From Grifola frondosa (lineage: Eukaryota; Basidiomycota; Agaricomycetes; Polyporales; Grifolaceae): a stretch of DNA of 64,000 bases. The stretch lies in contig LUGG01000011.1 in assembly GCA_001683735.1 (NCBI GenBank), forward strand, positions 1,674,001-1,738,000, read 5' to 3'. A model generated the notes under the pieces. The model saw only the letters and a program-made list of their open reading frames with translations, made no database searches and was not told where the DNA came from. The stretch's first letter is position 1, and each line of letters opens with the position of its first letter. Shown piece by piece: positions 1 through 12,072 of this stretch. The translations under genes and the position numbers were made by a program.

Positions 1-720
1 CCGAGTCATCTAATACGTGCGGTCGAATATCTAACGCCAGCCAAGCGTCAGAAGACTCCGTGGCGGAGGACTCGGACGCCGACGCGCTGCTTCCCACACA
101 AGAAGGTTTACTGTACTTCAAGGCGGACACCCCTCCGGAGCTCATCAGCATCATAATGTGTGACTGGCCTTACTCAGGTGGCGTCTCATCCGATATTGCT
201 TTAAAGTACCCATAAGAACTCAAAATATAATTGGTATAGTTCCCCTCGAGATTGAGCACGCGCTCATCTGGACGCGTCTCCCTATCCTCCCACCATCACT
301 CCCTAGCGCGGATGACTGTCCGCTCTCGGCGCGGCTTCACCAATATGGGTTGTGGGGCTTTACAGGCCTGTCATCTCCGCCGCCGTCACCAAGCACGCTT
401 CCCGCTTGCCTACCCGCTCTTTCTGAATGGGGCGTCACGCTTGAGGACCTCACAATTGCACCGCCCATGACTGAGGAGGAAGAGCGCGGCGTACGTTTGT
501 ATAGTACGGAGGTTGAAAAGTTCATTAAGCGGCGATGGGTGGAACCGGAATGGGAGACGGCATGGTTTGTTCATCCTCCAGTAAGTGGCGCGGTTGAAGT
601 AGTGTACTTGGGCTAATAGTCAACTTGTGATAGCGCTTGCAGAGTGTTCCAGGTTTGGCTCATATACACGTCTTTGCAAAACACAAGACGCCCGAGGACA
701 GTTCCTGCGACAACGAATAG
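1..720 (+). CDS. DUF3605 domain protein, 3' part
   Basis: The 5' end lies outside the window. Three exons join in frame: up to 177, 240-580 and 643-720, with introns 178-239 and 581-642 (both GT-AG). The conserved blocks are DWPYSVPLEIEHALIWTRLP across the first junction, then ARLHQYGLWGFTG, EWETAWFVHPP and SVPGLAHIHVFAKHK. Together these match the DUF3605 family as I know it from fungi, whose function is unknown. The last exon ends at TAG 718-720, shortly after the conserved H-x-H-V segment, which is usual for the family. No frame break is seen. I am sure of the gene model for this part; the family name is from memory. Confidence 0.75.
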
Positions 721-1161
721 TTCTGGGAAGCATGTACATATATGTGTCATATTTCCAAGTTGTAGAATTTACGCTGTGACGGCCAGACAAACTCTCATCT
801 TTTGCACAGACTTTCAGCTCTACTCGTCGCAGACAAGCAGTCAAACCTTGCAGAAGCTAGACATATCAAATTGCCAACCTTTGGGAAACGCTCGCATCCG
901 GTTCCTTCAAGCGTGTACTTCTATTGATTGGATATCTTGCTACACACGCTAACTAATGCCGTGGACACGATGGGGACGCTTCATGCGTACGTGTCATTGT
1001 CTTTTCCTTCCGAAACACCTTGCTCGTAGCTCACAAGTCTGATATCTTGAGTTCACGACAGTACCTGTACATTTCGCCTTGAATCAACGCTCTTTCACAT
1101 GAATCCACAACTGGCTATCATGCATGCATTCTTTGTTGTCTCGAGAAGCCGGTTGGTTTTC
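721..1161. other. Intergenic stretch
   Basis: Lies between the DUF3605 stop and the 3' end of the first SDR gene, which converge here. I see no further exon, repeat or RNA gene. The short ORFs are not supported by any recognisable motif. Confidence 0.5.
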
Positions 1162-2405
1162 TCAATTGAAATAGTTACCGCCATCGACATTGATCTTCGT
1201 GGGCGATCTGTCAGTCAATTTGGGGCTGCTACGAAATTTGAATCACTTACAGATTGTCCTATTTCGAACAAAAGCAAGAGGAGAGAGTTGTCAGACAAAG
1301 GTAATCAAGGCATGCCACGCACTGACCGGTAATAAATGCCGAGTCTTTGGATGCTAAGAATGACACAAGCCCTACCACATCGTCGGGGGCTCCGATGCGG
1401 CCAATAGCATTTCGGTTTTTTGCCTATTTTAACAACAGTGAGTCTCGTGTACCGAATTGTATTTGAATACACAACATACCTGACCCATCCAACTTCCCTT
1501 TGCTTCGCCGCTTTTACTGGTGAGAACCTCGTCCAGTCGGGCGACTATAGTGTACAAAAAATCAGCCAATATGATACATGCAACCAATGACTGACGCACG
1601 GAGAGGCGTTTCCGTCATACCGGGGCAATACGTGTTAACGTTAATGCCGAATTTGCCATATTCCATCGCTAACGAATGTCAGCACGTACCTCTAAGAATA
1701 CTTGCAAACTGGACTACCTGCACATTGAGTCATACCACGGATTGCGAATTTGGTAGCACAATAAGCGGTGTGCTCTAGTACACCTGCAGGACCTCTTTAG
1801 CCATCGCCAGTGAGATCAAAACATATTCTGTAGTACCTCTCTTTCCTCCGAGAGAGGCAGCACCGATGATGCGCCCACCTCGGCCTTGTTTCAGCATTTG
1901 AATAATAGCATACTTGTAACTCAAGAAGACTCCTCGAACGTTGACGGCGTAGAGGTGATCGAGGTCTTCTACGGAAGCTGGACATTGTGCGTATATCAAT
2001 CATTATCCAAAACGTTGATGGTCTGATGTGATGCGTACTCTCATGCAAAACAGCTACCTTCGCTATTCCGGCATTCGCCACCATCTAGAGAAGCAATATC
2101 ACTAATTACTTCGATACAAAGAGACAACTAGATTGACGACCTACCACATCCAATCCACCGAACTCCTGGACAACCTTATCAACGAGGGCTTGAACGTCTG
2201 CTTCGACAGACACATCACCTAGAACAGTCAACGTGCGTGGACCAGATGTCTGCTTGAGCTGTTCCGTTAACGTGTCAAGTTTTTCTTGGCTGGAAGGAAG
2301 GTCAAACAACGCGACATCAAAGCCATCTTGTACGAGCCGAATGGCGATAGCCCGTCCAATACCACTGGCGGCTCCCGTAACAATAGCAGATCCTTTAGAC
2401 GACAT
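1162..2405 (-). CDS. Short-chain dehydrogenase/reductase (copy 1 of 3)
   Basis: Classical SDR, probably an NAD(P)(H)-dependent alcohol/ketone oxidoreductase of the diacetyl reductase/3-oxoacyl reductase type; the substrate cannot be read from sequence. About eight exons join without any frame break. The start is chosen at MSSKGSAIVTGAASGIG, which gives the usual length of about 260 residues; an in-frame Met five codons upstream (2420) is possible. Motifs in order: cofactor loop TGAASGIG, VANAG (the NNAG-type strand), active-site Y-C-A-T-K, then YGKFGINVN, APDDVVGLVSFLASKDSAFI and a C-terminal INVDGG ending at TGA 1162-1164. Two very short 3' exons (a GQS codon group and INVDGGNYFN) occur at the same places in copies 2 and 3, so the intron pattern predates the duplications. 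The second copy lies head-to-tail upstream. Confidence 0.85.
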
Positions 2406-2967
2406 GCTGGTGGGTTTCACGTTGCAATCCGTTGATCAGCCTAGCGTTAACACGTTTAAGTAAGGAGTCTGTGCACGGCCAACCTTGATTGTAGAAAGAT
2501 GGTGCCGGCGCCCAGGTCCGGTGAGGTCGAGAAGCCAGATACACAGTGATAACTTATGAACATCTATTACGCAGACATCAGTCTCATGGTCGAAATCCTC
2601 GTTCTCGTGGGGATGAAGAGCATATATGGACCCATGTGACAGCTGTAACTGCACTCAAGAACGCCATGACTCAACTTTGGTCGTTCCCTCCGGAATATTT
2701 GGCCCCATGCCTACGGAACTGCGATGGATCAGCTGACCCCAGAAAGAAACAGAGAAAGTCAACGTCGTGGGCTACACTCGCTGGATACGCTTGTAATAGC
2801 TGCAATTCCGATACGTCGCATGTCCACAGCAGATCAGCCTTAACTTGAATGCGGGACAGCTGGCATCTTTGGAAGTTTCTTTTTATCCGTATTGTACATG
2901 CTTCCCAGTTAGCACGCAAATATTTCGTCAATGTCTTATACCACCATCTGACGTGGCGGCTGCAATC
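2406..2967. other. Spacer between tandem SDR copies
   Basis: Should contain the promoter of SDR copy 1 and the 3' flank of copy 2. No exon, repeat or RNA gene was recognised. Confidence 0.5.
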
Positions 2968-4224
2968 TCAACTGAAATGATTGCCACCGTCGACATTGAT
3001 CTCAACAGTGAAAACTTGTTTTAGAGGCTTCATGTTATGGACGTACGAACTCACGGATTGACCTAGAACAGAAAGGGCGAGAAAGTGTTAGACAAACACG
3101 CAAGCTTCCAAACAAGGGAAGTGCTGACCGGTTATGAATGCAGAGTCTTTAGATGCCAAAAGGACACTACTCCACCAAGTCGTGGGGATTACCTAAGCGA
3201 CCAAGGGCGTTCTGGTCCTTGGCCTATTCGCATGAAATCACGAAGATAAGCGCACTGCCTATCATACAAACGGCAGACTAACCTGAGCCATCCATGAGCC
3301 CTTCGCCTCGCCGCTTCTGTTGGTGAACCACTCATCCAGTTTCGCGACTGAGATTTATGGAATTATGGGTACTCATCAATACAAGCGCAACAGGATAAGA
3401 CGATGGCGCACGAAATGGTGTATCCGTCATACCGGGAGCATAAGCGTTGACATTGATGCCGAATTTGCCATATTCGAGTGCTGAGAAAGCCAGTGAGTAG
3501 ATCTGCACGGATCGGATCATGACAATAGGTTCCAATTACCTGCGCACTGGGTCAACCCGTGCACCGCAAACTTCGTAGCACAGTAAGCTCCGTGCGCCTC
3601 TATACCTGCAGAAATTCTGATCAGAAGATGGAGAGCTTGACATAGACGCTCTCAATACCTTTCTTTCCTGCGACAGATCCGGCCCCAATAATGCGGCCAC
3701 CGCGACCTTGTTTTACCATTTGGATCGCCGCATGTTTATAACACAAGAACACGCCGCGAACGTTGACGGCATATAGCTGGTCAATGTCTTCCACGGAAGC
3801 TGCCCGTCACGCCCATGTTACCGCAGAAACGTATCGGAGCGCAGCAAGATACGCACTTTCATGCAAAGCAGCCACCTTCCCTATTCCTGCGTTTGCTACC
3901 ATCTAGACGAATGCAGCATCATCATTAAGGTCTCATGGATGAAGTTCAGGAAGGAAGGCTCACCACGTCCAAGCCACCAAATTCAGCCACCACTGTTTCA
4001 ACCAGACGTTGAACGTCCGATTCAACAGAGACATCACCAAGTACGACAAGAGTGCGTGTCCCTGAGTCCTGCTTGACCTCTTCTGCTAAAGCATGCAGGT
4101 GCTCCTGGCTAGAGGGAAGGTCGAACAACGCGACATCGAAGCCATCTTGCACGAGCCGTATGGCAATGGCGCGTCCGATTCCACTAGCGGCGCCTGTAAC
4201 GATAACAGAACCCTTGGAAGGCAT
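2968..4224 (-). pseudogene. Short-chain dehydrogenase/reductase (copy 2), frameshifted
   Basis: Tandem paralogue of copy 1 with the same exon structure: MPSKGSVIVTGAASGIG start, VANAGIGKVAALHE, VEDIDQLYAVNVRG, active site Y-C-A-T-K, EYGKFGINVNAYAPGM, and the separate INVDGG exon ending at TGA 2968-2970. Splice junctions and phases still work. In the exon after AKDQNALGRLG the frame is lost: compared with copies 1 and 3, one base is missing near 3172 and one near 3157-3160, so reading on gives a stop within a few codons of the GNPHD segment. As written, the protein lacks its C-terminal quarter, which normally forms the substrate lid. This could be a young pseudogene or two consensus errors. 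The rest is well preserved, so recent loss or error is more likely than long decay. Confidence 0.7.
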
Positions 4225-4743
4225 GCTGATGAACACGTCGAGTTAACATGTATCTTCTACTCAGATCCTTTTGTAGCTCGACAGCCTGCATATAGGCGTC
4301 CGCGCTGGGCCGCATTGAGAACGGGGGCCGATACCTGAGAGCAAATTACTACACAGCGGTGGATTACACAGGATCTGGACTCGTGATAGACGTCGTATCC
4401 TGTAAGTAACAGCAAAGTCAGGTAGTCAGGTCGCCCCATTGGGCAGGTGTGGCGACATTCCAGGTAATAGAACCTCACCCGCGCTATTTCCGCGCTATTT
4501 AGAAGAATAAAATTCGGGATTGCGGTGGGTCAAACTAGCTCCTGGAAAGAGTAAGCCACGGCGCAACTCTCGATAAGTATTTTGGTCGAAGAGAGAGAAG
4601 AAAGAAAAGAAAAAAAAAGATCAGTCCAAGTAGAGAATTTTAAGGAAAGGAATAGAAGCACGCTTGTTCGTACTTCAACCGCATTGGCTCGTCTTTAGAG
4701 AGCTTCTCCTAACTCTGAAATCAGGTAAAACCACCTATAATCC
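4225..4743. other. Intergenic stretch with purine-rich tract
   Basis: No exon was recognised between SDR copy 2 and the broken F-box gene. A purine tract (A-rich with G) occupies about 4589-4621. Confidence 0.5.
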
Positions 4744-6831
4744 TTAAACTTGGGGCGACGATAGAAACCTCCATTCTCCACGCTGAGATCTGCTCCCGGA
4801 TGGCTGAAATAAACGATACATTAATGCAGTGGCAGAAAACAGGAATATAAAATGAGGCGTGCTCTTTGAAATTGGAAACAAAAAGTTCCCTTTGGGTCCA
4901 CATGCACAACGAACGCAACCCAACGAGGCACCACTAGACTTAAGCCGTGCTGTAAACCCAGCTTCGAGTTGCATTATCTTGTCCTTCTCGCCCTCACTAG
5001 CTACAGCCCACACGTCAACAGCATTTGATTCATTGTGTAGGTGTGCAATCTATGATTAACTTCGTCAGCATGAAAACCGGAAAGTCAAACACTTGTGCTG
5101 ACCGCTTCTCTCCATGTCATCAACGAGTGAGGCGTGTAAGACTCACATAACTTACAGCGTAGCATGACGTCCAAGTTATCTGTTTCTTCTCGAGTTGTGC
5201 AAGCAGGATCTTTGCCGTTAGCCTCGATAACGCTCCGCATATGTTCTGTAGGTCGAGTTGATACGCGATCGATGTTCTATGCACTTCCAAAGCGGTTGCG
5301 AGATACGATTTGCTTGTAATAGTCCCATTTGGGCACCATAGAACGCGTACAGCCATGGTTCGTGAACTCCGGATGGCAGTGCCGTTGATTGCGAGCAGAA
5401 CATTCGAAAACCGCGCTGGCAAGGCCGACTGGCTCCATGCCATCTCGTCTTTCCATGAACTTCCATATCAGTTGCGCTAACTGAGGCTTGACAAATGTTT
5501 GCCAGCGGACGACGAAAGCGGGCAGTTCGCTCCCTAAAGCGAGGAAACGGGTTATGCTCGCTGTTGGTGGAGCGTCAAGAAGGGCCTGAAACTCTGGCAT
5601 GTAGGCCAAGTCCACAACCTGTGGGAGAATGTTGATTGTCGTGATCCACTCAGGTTCTTTGCAGAAGCCAGAGGGGACATCGAGAAGGAAGCCTAGGCGG
5701 GTCAAAGCCCTTCTCTTCCAAGATGTCAACTTCCTCTTCGAGACCTTCGCTCCGAAAGTGAGACACAATCCTGATGGAATAGGTGTATCAATGCATTCCT
5801 GCATGTTACATACTCCACTTACTTCTCTATGTGACGCCTAATCATGTTCAATTCTTCCGCCCTGCTTTGCTGCCTCTGTTTGTCCCATGTATCTAAATCC
5901 CAAGCATACTAACACGAAATAAATTCAACATAAGCGCATGAATGGTCATGCGTTATAGGATGCAACCGTTGGGTATCCTTCGAGCTCGCGGATTCGCTCT
6001 GCAATAAATTCCGTCTTTTCGGCCTTAGTCTTGCCAGCCTTCCACGGCTAGATACTTCTTTGATCTCGAGGCGACTATAAACTGCAGATCAAATACCTGT
6101 AGATGACAATATTGAGATGTATTGAAGAGACGAACTAGAAGGTGAAAAACAGACCACTCAATGTGCCGAAAGTCAACAGCCCGCACACATCAGTAGCGTT
6201 CTTCAGCGCTGTCGGTAGAGCTTTCATATCATAGCTGGTCGCGGTCGCAAAGCTGATATCAAATCAGTTATCCGCACTTTGATGAGTTCGCATACTAAAC
6301 TCACGTTGAGTTTTTGCACGTGGTGCAATAGCGAGCAAAAGTCGGCCACATCACGGTAGTAGCTTTGTCTTTCAGACAAATCCAGATCTCAAAAAGCATG
6401 ATAAAGAGGCTACATTGATAGATCACCGGGACTGACGTGACAGTGAGGCGAAAAGACCAGATTGGCATAGGCCGGCTCCGTCAGAAATGGCGGGCAATCT
6501 GGAAGACCATATATACTCTTCAAATCAGTATTCTAAAACGTTTTAGTGAGGCGGCTCATCAATGCCGCGCGAAAATCTTCGCTGGTCCTTACAAGGAGCA
6601 ACAGGTCGCGTAGATGAAGGTAGCTGAATATCTACTGTAAAGAGCATCTTATTGAAAGCTTAATGACATAAAACGTCGTTTCTCACCTCAAACAGGATGT
6701 CTAAAGGCATTTCGGGCATATCCTTGAAACACACTCGCTGACCACGAGTGGCGTGATGAATTGCTGCGCCGGAAATCAAGCACATTCCTTTTACGCCTTC
6801 TCCCGGTCACTTTGGAATGCTTTCTAGCCAT
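4744..6831 (-). pseudogene. F-box protein, degraded paralogue of the gene at 32333-34593
   Basis: The start is MARKHSKVTGRRRK at 6831. The F-box core then reads KDMPEMPLDILFE, intron, IFSYLHLRDLLLLVRTSEDF, aligning residue by residue with MLNMPLDILFE and IFVHLHPRDLLHLSRTSKDF of the intact paralogue. F-box proteins are substrate adaptors of SCF ubiquitin ligases. Two lesions are visible. One base is missing near 6793 in an A/G run, between the basic N-terminus and the F-box. A nonsense codon TAG at 6533-6535 replaces the Trp of the paralogue (FWKAAR there, F-stop here), just before GLPDCPPFLTEPAYANLVFS. Downstream, AYMPEFQALLDAPP and a possible C-terminal Cys pair (GCVRCACG, about 4890-4930) are still readable. 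The 3' end is taken from the last open exon and is uncertain. A premature stop that is a substitution, not an indel, makes real loss of function likely. Confidence 0.7.
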
Positions 6832-6916
6832 AACTTAGAAGGAATATACAACTGAAGCAAGAAGTACTGTGGACAGACAACGCGATCAACGTGTGGGCGT
6901 GTCGAGATTGTCAACG

Positions 6917-6930
6917 CGATCACGTGATCG
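6917..6930. promoter_or_regulatory. 14-bp perfect palindrome with CACGTG core
   Basis: CGATCACGTGATCG is a perfect palindrome in the divergent spacer between the F-box start (6831) and the beta-galactosidase start (7511). CACGTG is the classical E-box bound by bHLH factors in fungi. A second CACGTG is at 7270-7275. Function is inferred from sequence and position only. Confidence 0.35.
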
Positions 6931-7464
6931 GGGTGATGCGCGTCTACCGCCCTCGACGAAATAAAATGAAGGCTGCCAGCTGAAAACTAAAATCAAGGAT
7001 ACACTCTTGTAAAGAGTTATTGTATCGAGATGTATGTATCGTGAACCACCAAATGTCTGCTGTCCCAGTGAGGGCCGAGCCCTGCAGTATTTAAGGTTGC
7101 ACGCTTGAGCCGTCCTATGTCCGTCTACGAAATGATCTAGACGTTACGGACCGCCGGGAGTCAAGTGAGGGAGCAATTGGTATGATTGAGGAAATAAAGA
7201 CGAAAAGAATTGGCGAACGACCACGAGGAAACGGAGAAAATGAAGCACAAGAGAGGTCAGGCGCCACGACACGTGACCGTGTCGAGATGCAAGAACGCGT
7301 CTTTGGCAGTGCCTCCTTTACCCCGAGCAGGCGTGATCAATCCATGCGCATGAGCGCCCGGTCCGTTGGTCGCCATCGTTCATGCGCACGCTCATGGCTG
7401 CCTACCTTGATTGTCCTCCCGGACGTATTTATGGTCATGCATACGGCCATCAATTTCACCCATC

Positions 7465-7472
7465 CCATAAAA
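7465..7472 (+). promoter_or_regulatory. TATA-like element of the GH35 gene
   Basis: CATAAAAG lies about 40 bp upstream of the chosen ATG at 7511. The spacing is short but acceptable for a fungal gene with a brief 5' leader. Confidence 0.3.
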
Positions 7473-7510
7473 GCCCGAGTCTCGTCGAAGATCAACCTCG
7501 ACGCATCACC

Positions 7511-10500
7511 ATGCTTTGGCATCGATATCCGTCCTGGACTCTACCTGCAATTTTGTCTCTTTTCCTGGTTTTACTCACTTGGCCCATTACCTTGCCAATC
7601 ACTGCTTCTAGTCATGACATTCGTGCCGTAGCTGCAGACCCACCTCGGAAATCCAACAACCTGACCAGCGTGGTTCAGTGGGACAACTACACGCTTTTTC
7701 TGCACGATCAGCGTATGTTTTTATAGTGAGTGCACTTCATCTCTTGCAGTAATGAATAAGTGCTTGGTCACGGAGAAACACATGTCTCGTCATGAAAAGC
7801 GAAGCTGATGATAATCACATAGCTCAGGAGAGTTTCACACGTTCCGCCTTCCAGTTCCAGATCTCTGGTTGGACATATTCCAGAAGATGGTTGCTGCAGG
7901 TTTAAATGGAGTCAGGTGCGCCTGTGGAGAGCTGTCCCCTGTTTAACAAGAATGACCATCGTGCGGATAGCATCTATATTCATTGTGCGTGGCTACTTTA
8001 CTTCGTTTCCATGTAAAGCTAAGTCTCCACGAAGGGGGTTTGACAAATCCTGCCCCTGGTGTCGTTGACTTCAATGACTGGCGCGCGCTCCAGACGATCT
8101 ACGATGCTGCAAAGCTCGCAGGCATCTTCATCGTGCTACGACCAGGTTAACGCTCATATTTACGTCATATTTAACTCTGCTCATGCTCACATGCAGGACC
8201 ATATGTAAATGCCATCCATGTGATCACTTGCTTCTGCTAATCGCATTGCGATACTACAGATTAATGCCGAAACTACGGCAGGTGGAATTGCACATTGGGC
8301 AACAAGCCTTGTCGCAGGCACGCTTCGCACAAATGCCTCAGACTACACTGCTGCATATACACCATATATCAACGGTATTATCGATGCGACGGTACCGAAC
8401 CAAGTTACGCAAGGTGGACCTGTTCTCGGTTTGTTCCACACTCACTCGATGCCGCCTACTTTGACCTGATGCACATTGGGCCACCCAGCGGTGCAAATTG
8501 GTACGTTCGTAGACTGACATAAGGTTTTCCGACTTACCCACAGGTTCAAAAGATAATGAATATTCGCAGAGCCCCCCACCGCGCGCGGAGTACTTCGCAG
8601 ATTTGGAAACAATGTATCGCCAAGGCGGTGTTGTCGTACCTCTGTTAGTTTCTTCATTCATGGACACCTAGGCTGCTGCTAATCGACACATAAAGGACTT
8701 ACAATGACCCTGGTGAAGGGAGCAACTTCATCAACGGCACAGGCGCTGTTGACATCTATGGCCTTGTATGTTTCATTTTGAGTTGTCCCCCTGCTACCGT
8801 AAGGTTGTCCTCATATATTCGGTAGGACTCGTACCCTCAAGGATTTGACTGTTCCAACCCCCGTGTGTGGAACTCAGTGACGACGAACTACCACCAATAT
8901 CATGAACAAGTGAACCCTGGAGAGCCATGGTATATGCCCGAATTCCAAGGTATGTATTCCTCAAATTCCTGCTGCTTATCTAACCGTTCATTGTTTAGGC
9001 GGCTCATTTGATCCATGGGGCGGACCAGGCTATGATGCGTGCGAGCTACTGACGGGGCCAGACTTCCAAGACGTCTTCTACAAGCAGAACTGGGCAGGGA
9101 ATGCAAAGCTTATCTCGTACTACATGCTTTACGGGTGATTTTCATGCCTTCTGTGTACCTTAATCACTGCTGATCATTTTTTAGTGGTACGAGCTGGGGT
9201 GGAATTCCCTTCCCTGGAGTGTACACTAGGTACACTGCTTCATCACTGCTATTCACTAGTATGACGGAAATCTGACGTTCACATGCAGTTACGATTACGG
9301 CGCGTCAATTCGCGAGTCGCGCGCACTTTCGCCCAAGTTTGATGAGCTAAAGCGGCAGGCGCTCTTCATCCGTAGTTCGCCACAGTTCCGCAAGACGGAC
9401 TGGGTGGGCGATTCCAGCACGAGCATTCCTGGCGTAACCGTCAACGGGTCCCAGGCGTTCGTAACGCTGCTGCGCAACCCAGATAGCGGGACTGGCTTCT
9501 TCATCGTGCGGCAGAGCAATTCGAGTTCGATGTTAGTTCTCCTTATGTCAGTAAGAGTGAGGTTGACGGATTTTGGTCTTTTAGGGCAAACATAACTTTC
9601 CATATCACAGTGCCGACATCGAACGGGACGCTCACTCTCCCGCGTACTTTCAGCTCCATCGCGCTGAACGGACGGCAGAGCAAGGTTCTCCTCACGGATT
9701 ATTCCTTCGGTGTGAAGTCATCCGTGCTATACTCAACCGCGAGCGTCTTCTTCGCAGGCACGATCGGTACGCGCGACGTGTTGTTCCTCTTTGGCGACGG
9801 CGATCAGAGCCACGAGGCCGCGCTCGCCTTCACAGGCAGCGGCGTGCGCGCACAGAGCGCAGACGTGCGTTTCTCTGGTGGAGGTGCGGCGACGACGGTG
9901 ACATTCCTCCCGGGCGTCAAGGGGCTCATCACAGTGTGGGACTCGGACACGCAGCTGGTACTCTTCGCGGACCCCGTCACCGCCGCGACATTCTGGGCGC
10001 CGACCATCCCCGCCGCGATGCCCAACACTGCGCCGGGCCTCGAGAGCTTCTGGCAGTTTGGCTCGAACACGACTGTGCTCGTGGGTGGGCCATATCTTGT
10101 GCGCAACGCGAGCATCTCCCACGGAGAGCTCGCGCTGCGCGGTGACCTTAACGTGAGCGTGCCATTGACGGTGATCGCGCCCAGCAGTGTGACCGCGATA
10201 TCGTGGAACGGCGAGCGTGTGCCTGTGGATGCGACGACGACAAGTGCGGGGCGCGGATTCCTGACCGGACACCTCACGTTGAGCTCGAGTGTCAAGTCTA
10301 TTGAGGCGCCGACGCTCGGTGGGTGGCGGTTTGCGGACTGTTTGCCGGAGGTGCAGCCGGGATTTTCGGATGAGGATTGGGCTATTGCGGATCACACGTC
10401 GACGAACATCACCCAGAAGCCTCTCTTTGGTGATGGGAGAGTGCTATACGGTACGCTGCTGAGCGTTCGATCTCTGCATTTCGTACTGATTCTTAGCTGT

Positions 10501-11753
10501 TTCGTAGGCTGCGATTATGGATTGTAAGCTCATGCTGTCGTATTTGTGTGTTGATTTCTCAATGTCGCGTTCAGCTGTGAGAACACGGTGCTTTGGCGTG
10601 GACATTTCACTGCCACTGGGGCAGAGACGTCTGTGAATTTGACAATTAATGGCGGAAGTTGTGAGTACCGTTTTGGTGCTTTCTGGCTCGATTGTCCTCA
10701 TGGATTACTCGTCAGCATTTGCCGCATCCGTCTGGCTCAATGACCAATTCTTAAACACGGCATTCAATGGCGGAGATCAAATCAATACTTTGTATACGTT
10801 CCCAGAGGGTTCAGTGATAGCAGGCGAAGATAACGTGATCACGGTTGTACAGGTATGTCATAGTTCCGTCTTAAGACAATGGCATTGCTCAAGCGTATAC
10901 GTAGGATAATATGGGCAATGACGAAGACTCAGGCGGTGAGTGTTCCGCATGTTGTATTCCGAATAGCATCATGACTTCCTAGCCTATAGAGAAATCACCC
11001 CGAGGGATACCTGGATTCCAACTCAGTAGTGGTAATATAACGACCTGGAAAGTCCAAGGCAAAGTCGGAGGATACTTGAAGTAAGAGCTTTCACAGGCTT
11101 ACTAATTATTGAGCGACTGAATATCATCAACTCCCGACTAGCTTCCCAGATAAGACCCGAGGGGTATTGAATGAAGGAGGCCTCTTTGGCGAGCGACAGG
11201 GCTGGCATTTACCCGGATTCGACACTTCCAAGTGGACAGAACGTTCCTTGTCTGCCGGCCTGCCTTCCGGCGGCGCAGGCGTTGGATTCTTTGTCACCAC
11301 GTTTGATCTGAACATCCCCGAAGGAACAGACGTTTTCATGTCATTCCAGTTCGACACCGCGAGCCAGCCTTATCGCGCTCTGCTGTTTGTGAATGGCTGG
11401 AATTTCGGAAAGGTCAGCCGGATCTTCTCCTTGTCCAGCATGACCTCATGACGTCTTATTGACGGCTTCGCGTGTGATGGTTCCAGCGTGTCGCTAACGT
11501 AGGGCCGCAAACGAAATTCCCTGTCCCAGAGGCATTCTGGACTACCACGGCAAGAAGTAAGTCGAGCCACGTGATGCGTCGGTCGTATTGCTGATAAGTC
11601 GAATGTATTAGCACCGTGGCGGTCGCGCTCTGGGCACTCGAAGACACGCCTGTCTCTCCCACCCTCGAACTTGTGGTCGACGGTGTCTTGGACGGCGGTG
11701 TTGGTCCGATTGGCGTTAACAATCCGGAGTGGTCACCCCGTCCTGCCGTATAA
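7511..11753 (+). CDS. lacA: Secreted beta-galactosidase, glycoside hydrolase family 35
   Basis: Hydrolyses terminal beta-D-galactosyl residues of lactose, galactans or xyloglucan side chains outside the cell. The start at 7511 gives a signal peptide ([19 protein letters not shown], hydrophobic core, Ala/Ser region). The TIM-barrel segments follow across many exons: [43 protein letters not shown], acid/base Glu in DNEYS (about 8560), nucleophile Glu in [13 protein letters not shown] (about 8940-9020) and GGTSWGG. The large exon 9610-10450 encodes the beta-rich domains; the C-terminal jelly-roll includes [15 protein letters not shown]. The first intron starts at 7726. A 12-nt exon (8489-8500) must be included to keep the frame before DNEYS. 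One base seems missing near 11531: the text reads PVPEAFW, where the family expects [13 protein letters not shown], and the frame is regained in the last exon, ending at TAA 11753. The length, near 1,000 residues, is normal for fungal GH35. The symbol follows Aspergillus usage. Confidence 0.9.
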
Positions 11754-12072
11754 GGGAAATGAAGAAGGGATGCGTATATAATTGTGCAAACATTCAAGTT
11801 CTATGTTAAACCGTGTAAAAACAAGAGGCAGAACACTGTACTCATACTTGCTCAACCTTCGCATGACCTCATGTGCATGAACGCTCTCGACCACGGCGGT
11901 GTTCGGCATCTTCAGCGTTCAGGCCTCGCGGCCCCAGGTCTTGTCCAGCACTTCTCACCAACATTTCGCACAGATTTAGCAGCTGTATATAAACTGGCGA
12001 CGAACAATGAGGCGTTATCTAGAGGTCTCCTTCCGAACCTCTTGAACTTACGCTCTATTGCTTAAGACATTC
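11754..12072. other. Spacer between GH35 and SDR copy 3
   Basis: The two genes point the same way. The spacer holds the GH35 3' end and the SDR promoter (TATATAAA at 11986-11993 is a plausible TATA box). No other gene was seen. Confidence 0.4.

Noticed and set aside
9733..10395. 220-residue minus-strand ORF
   Set aside because: Antisense shadow of the GC-rich GH35 exon; Arg/His-rich with no motif, while the plus strand carries clear GH35 text.
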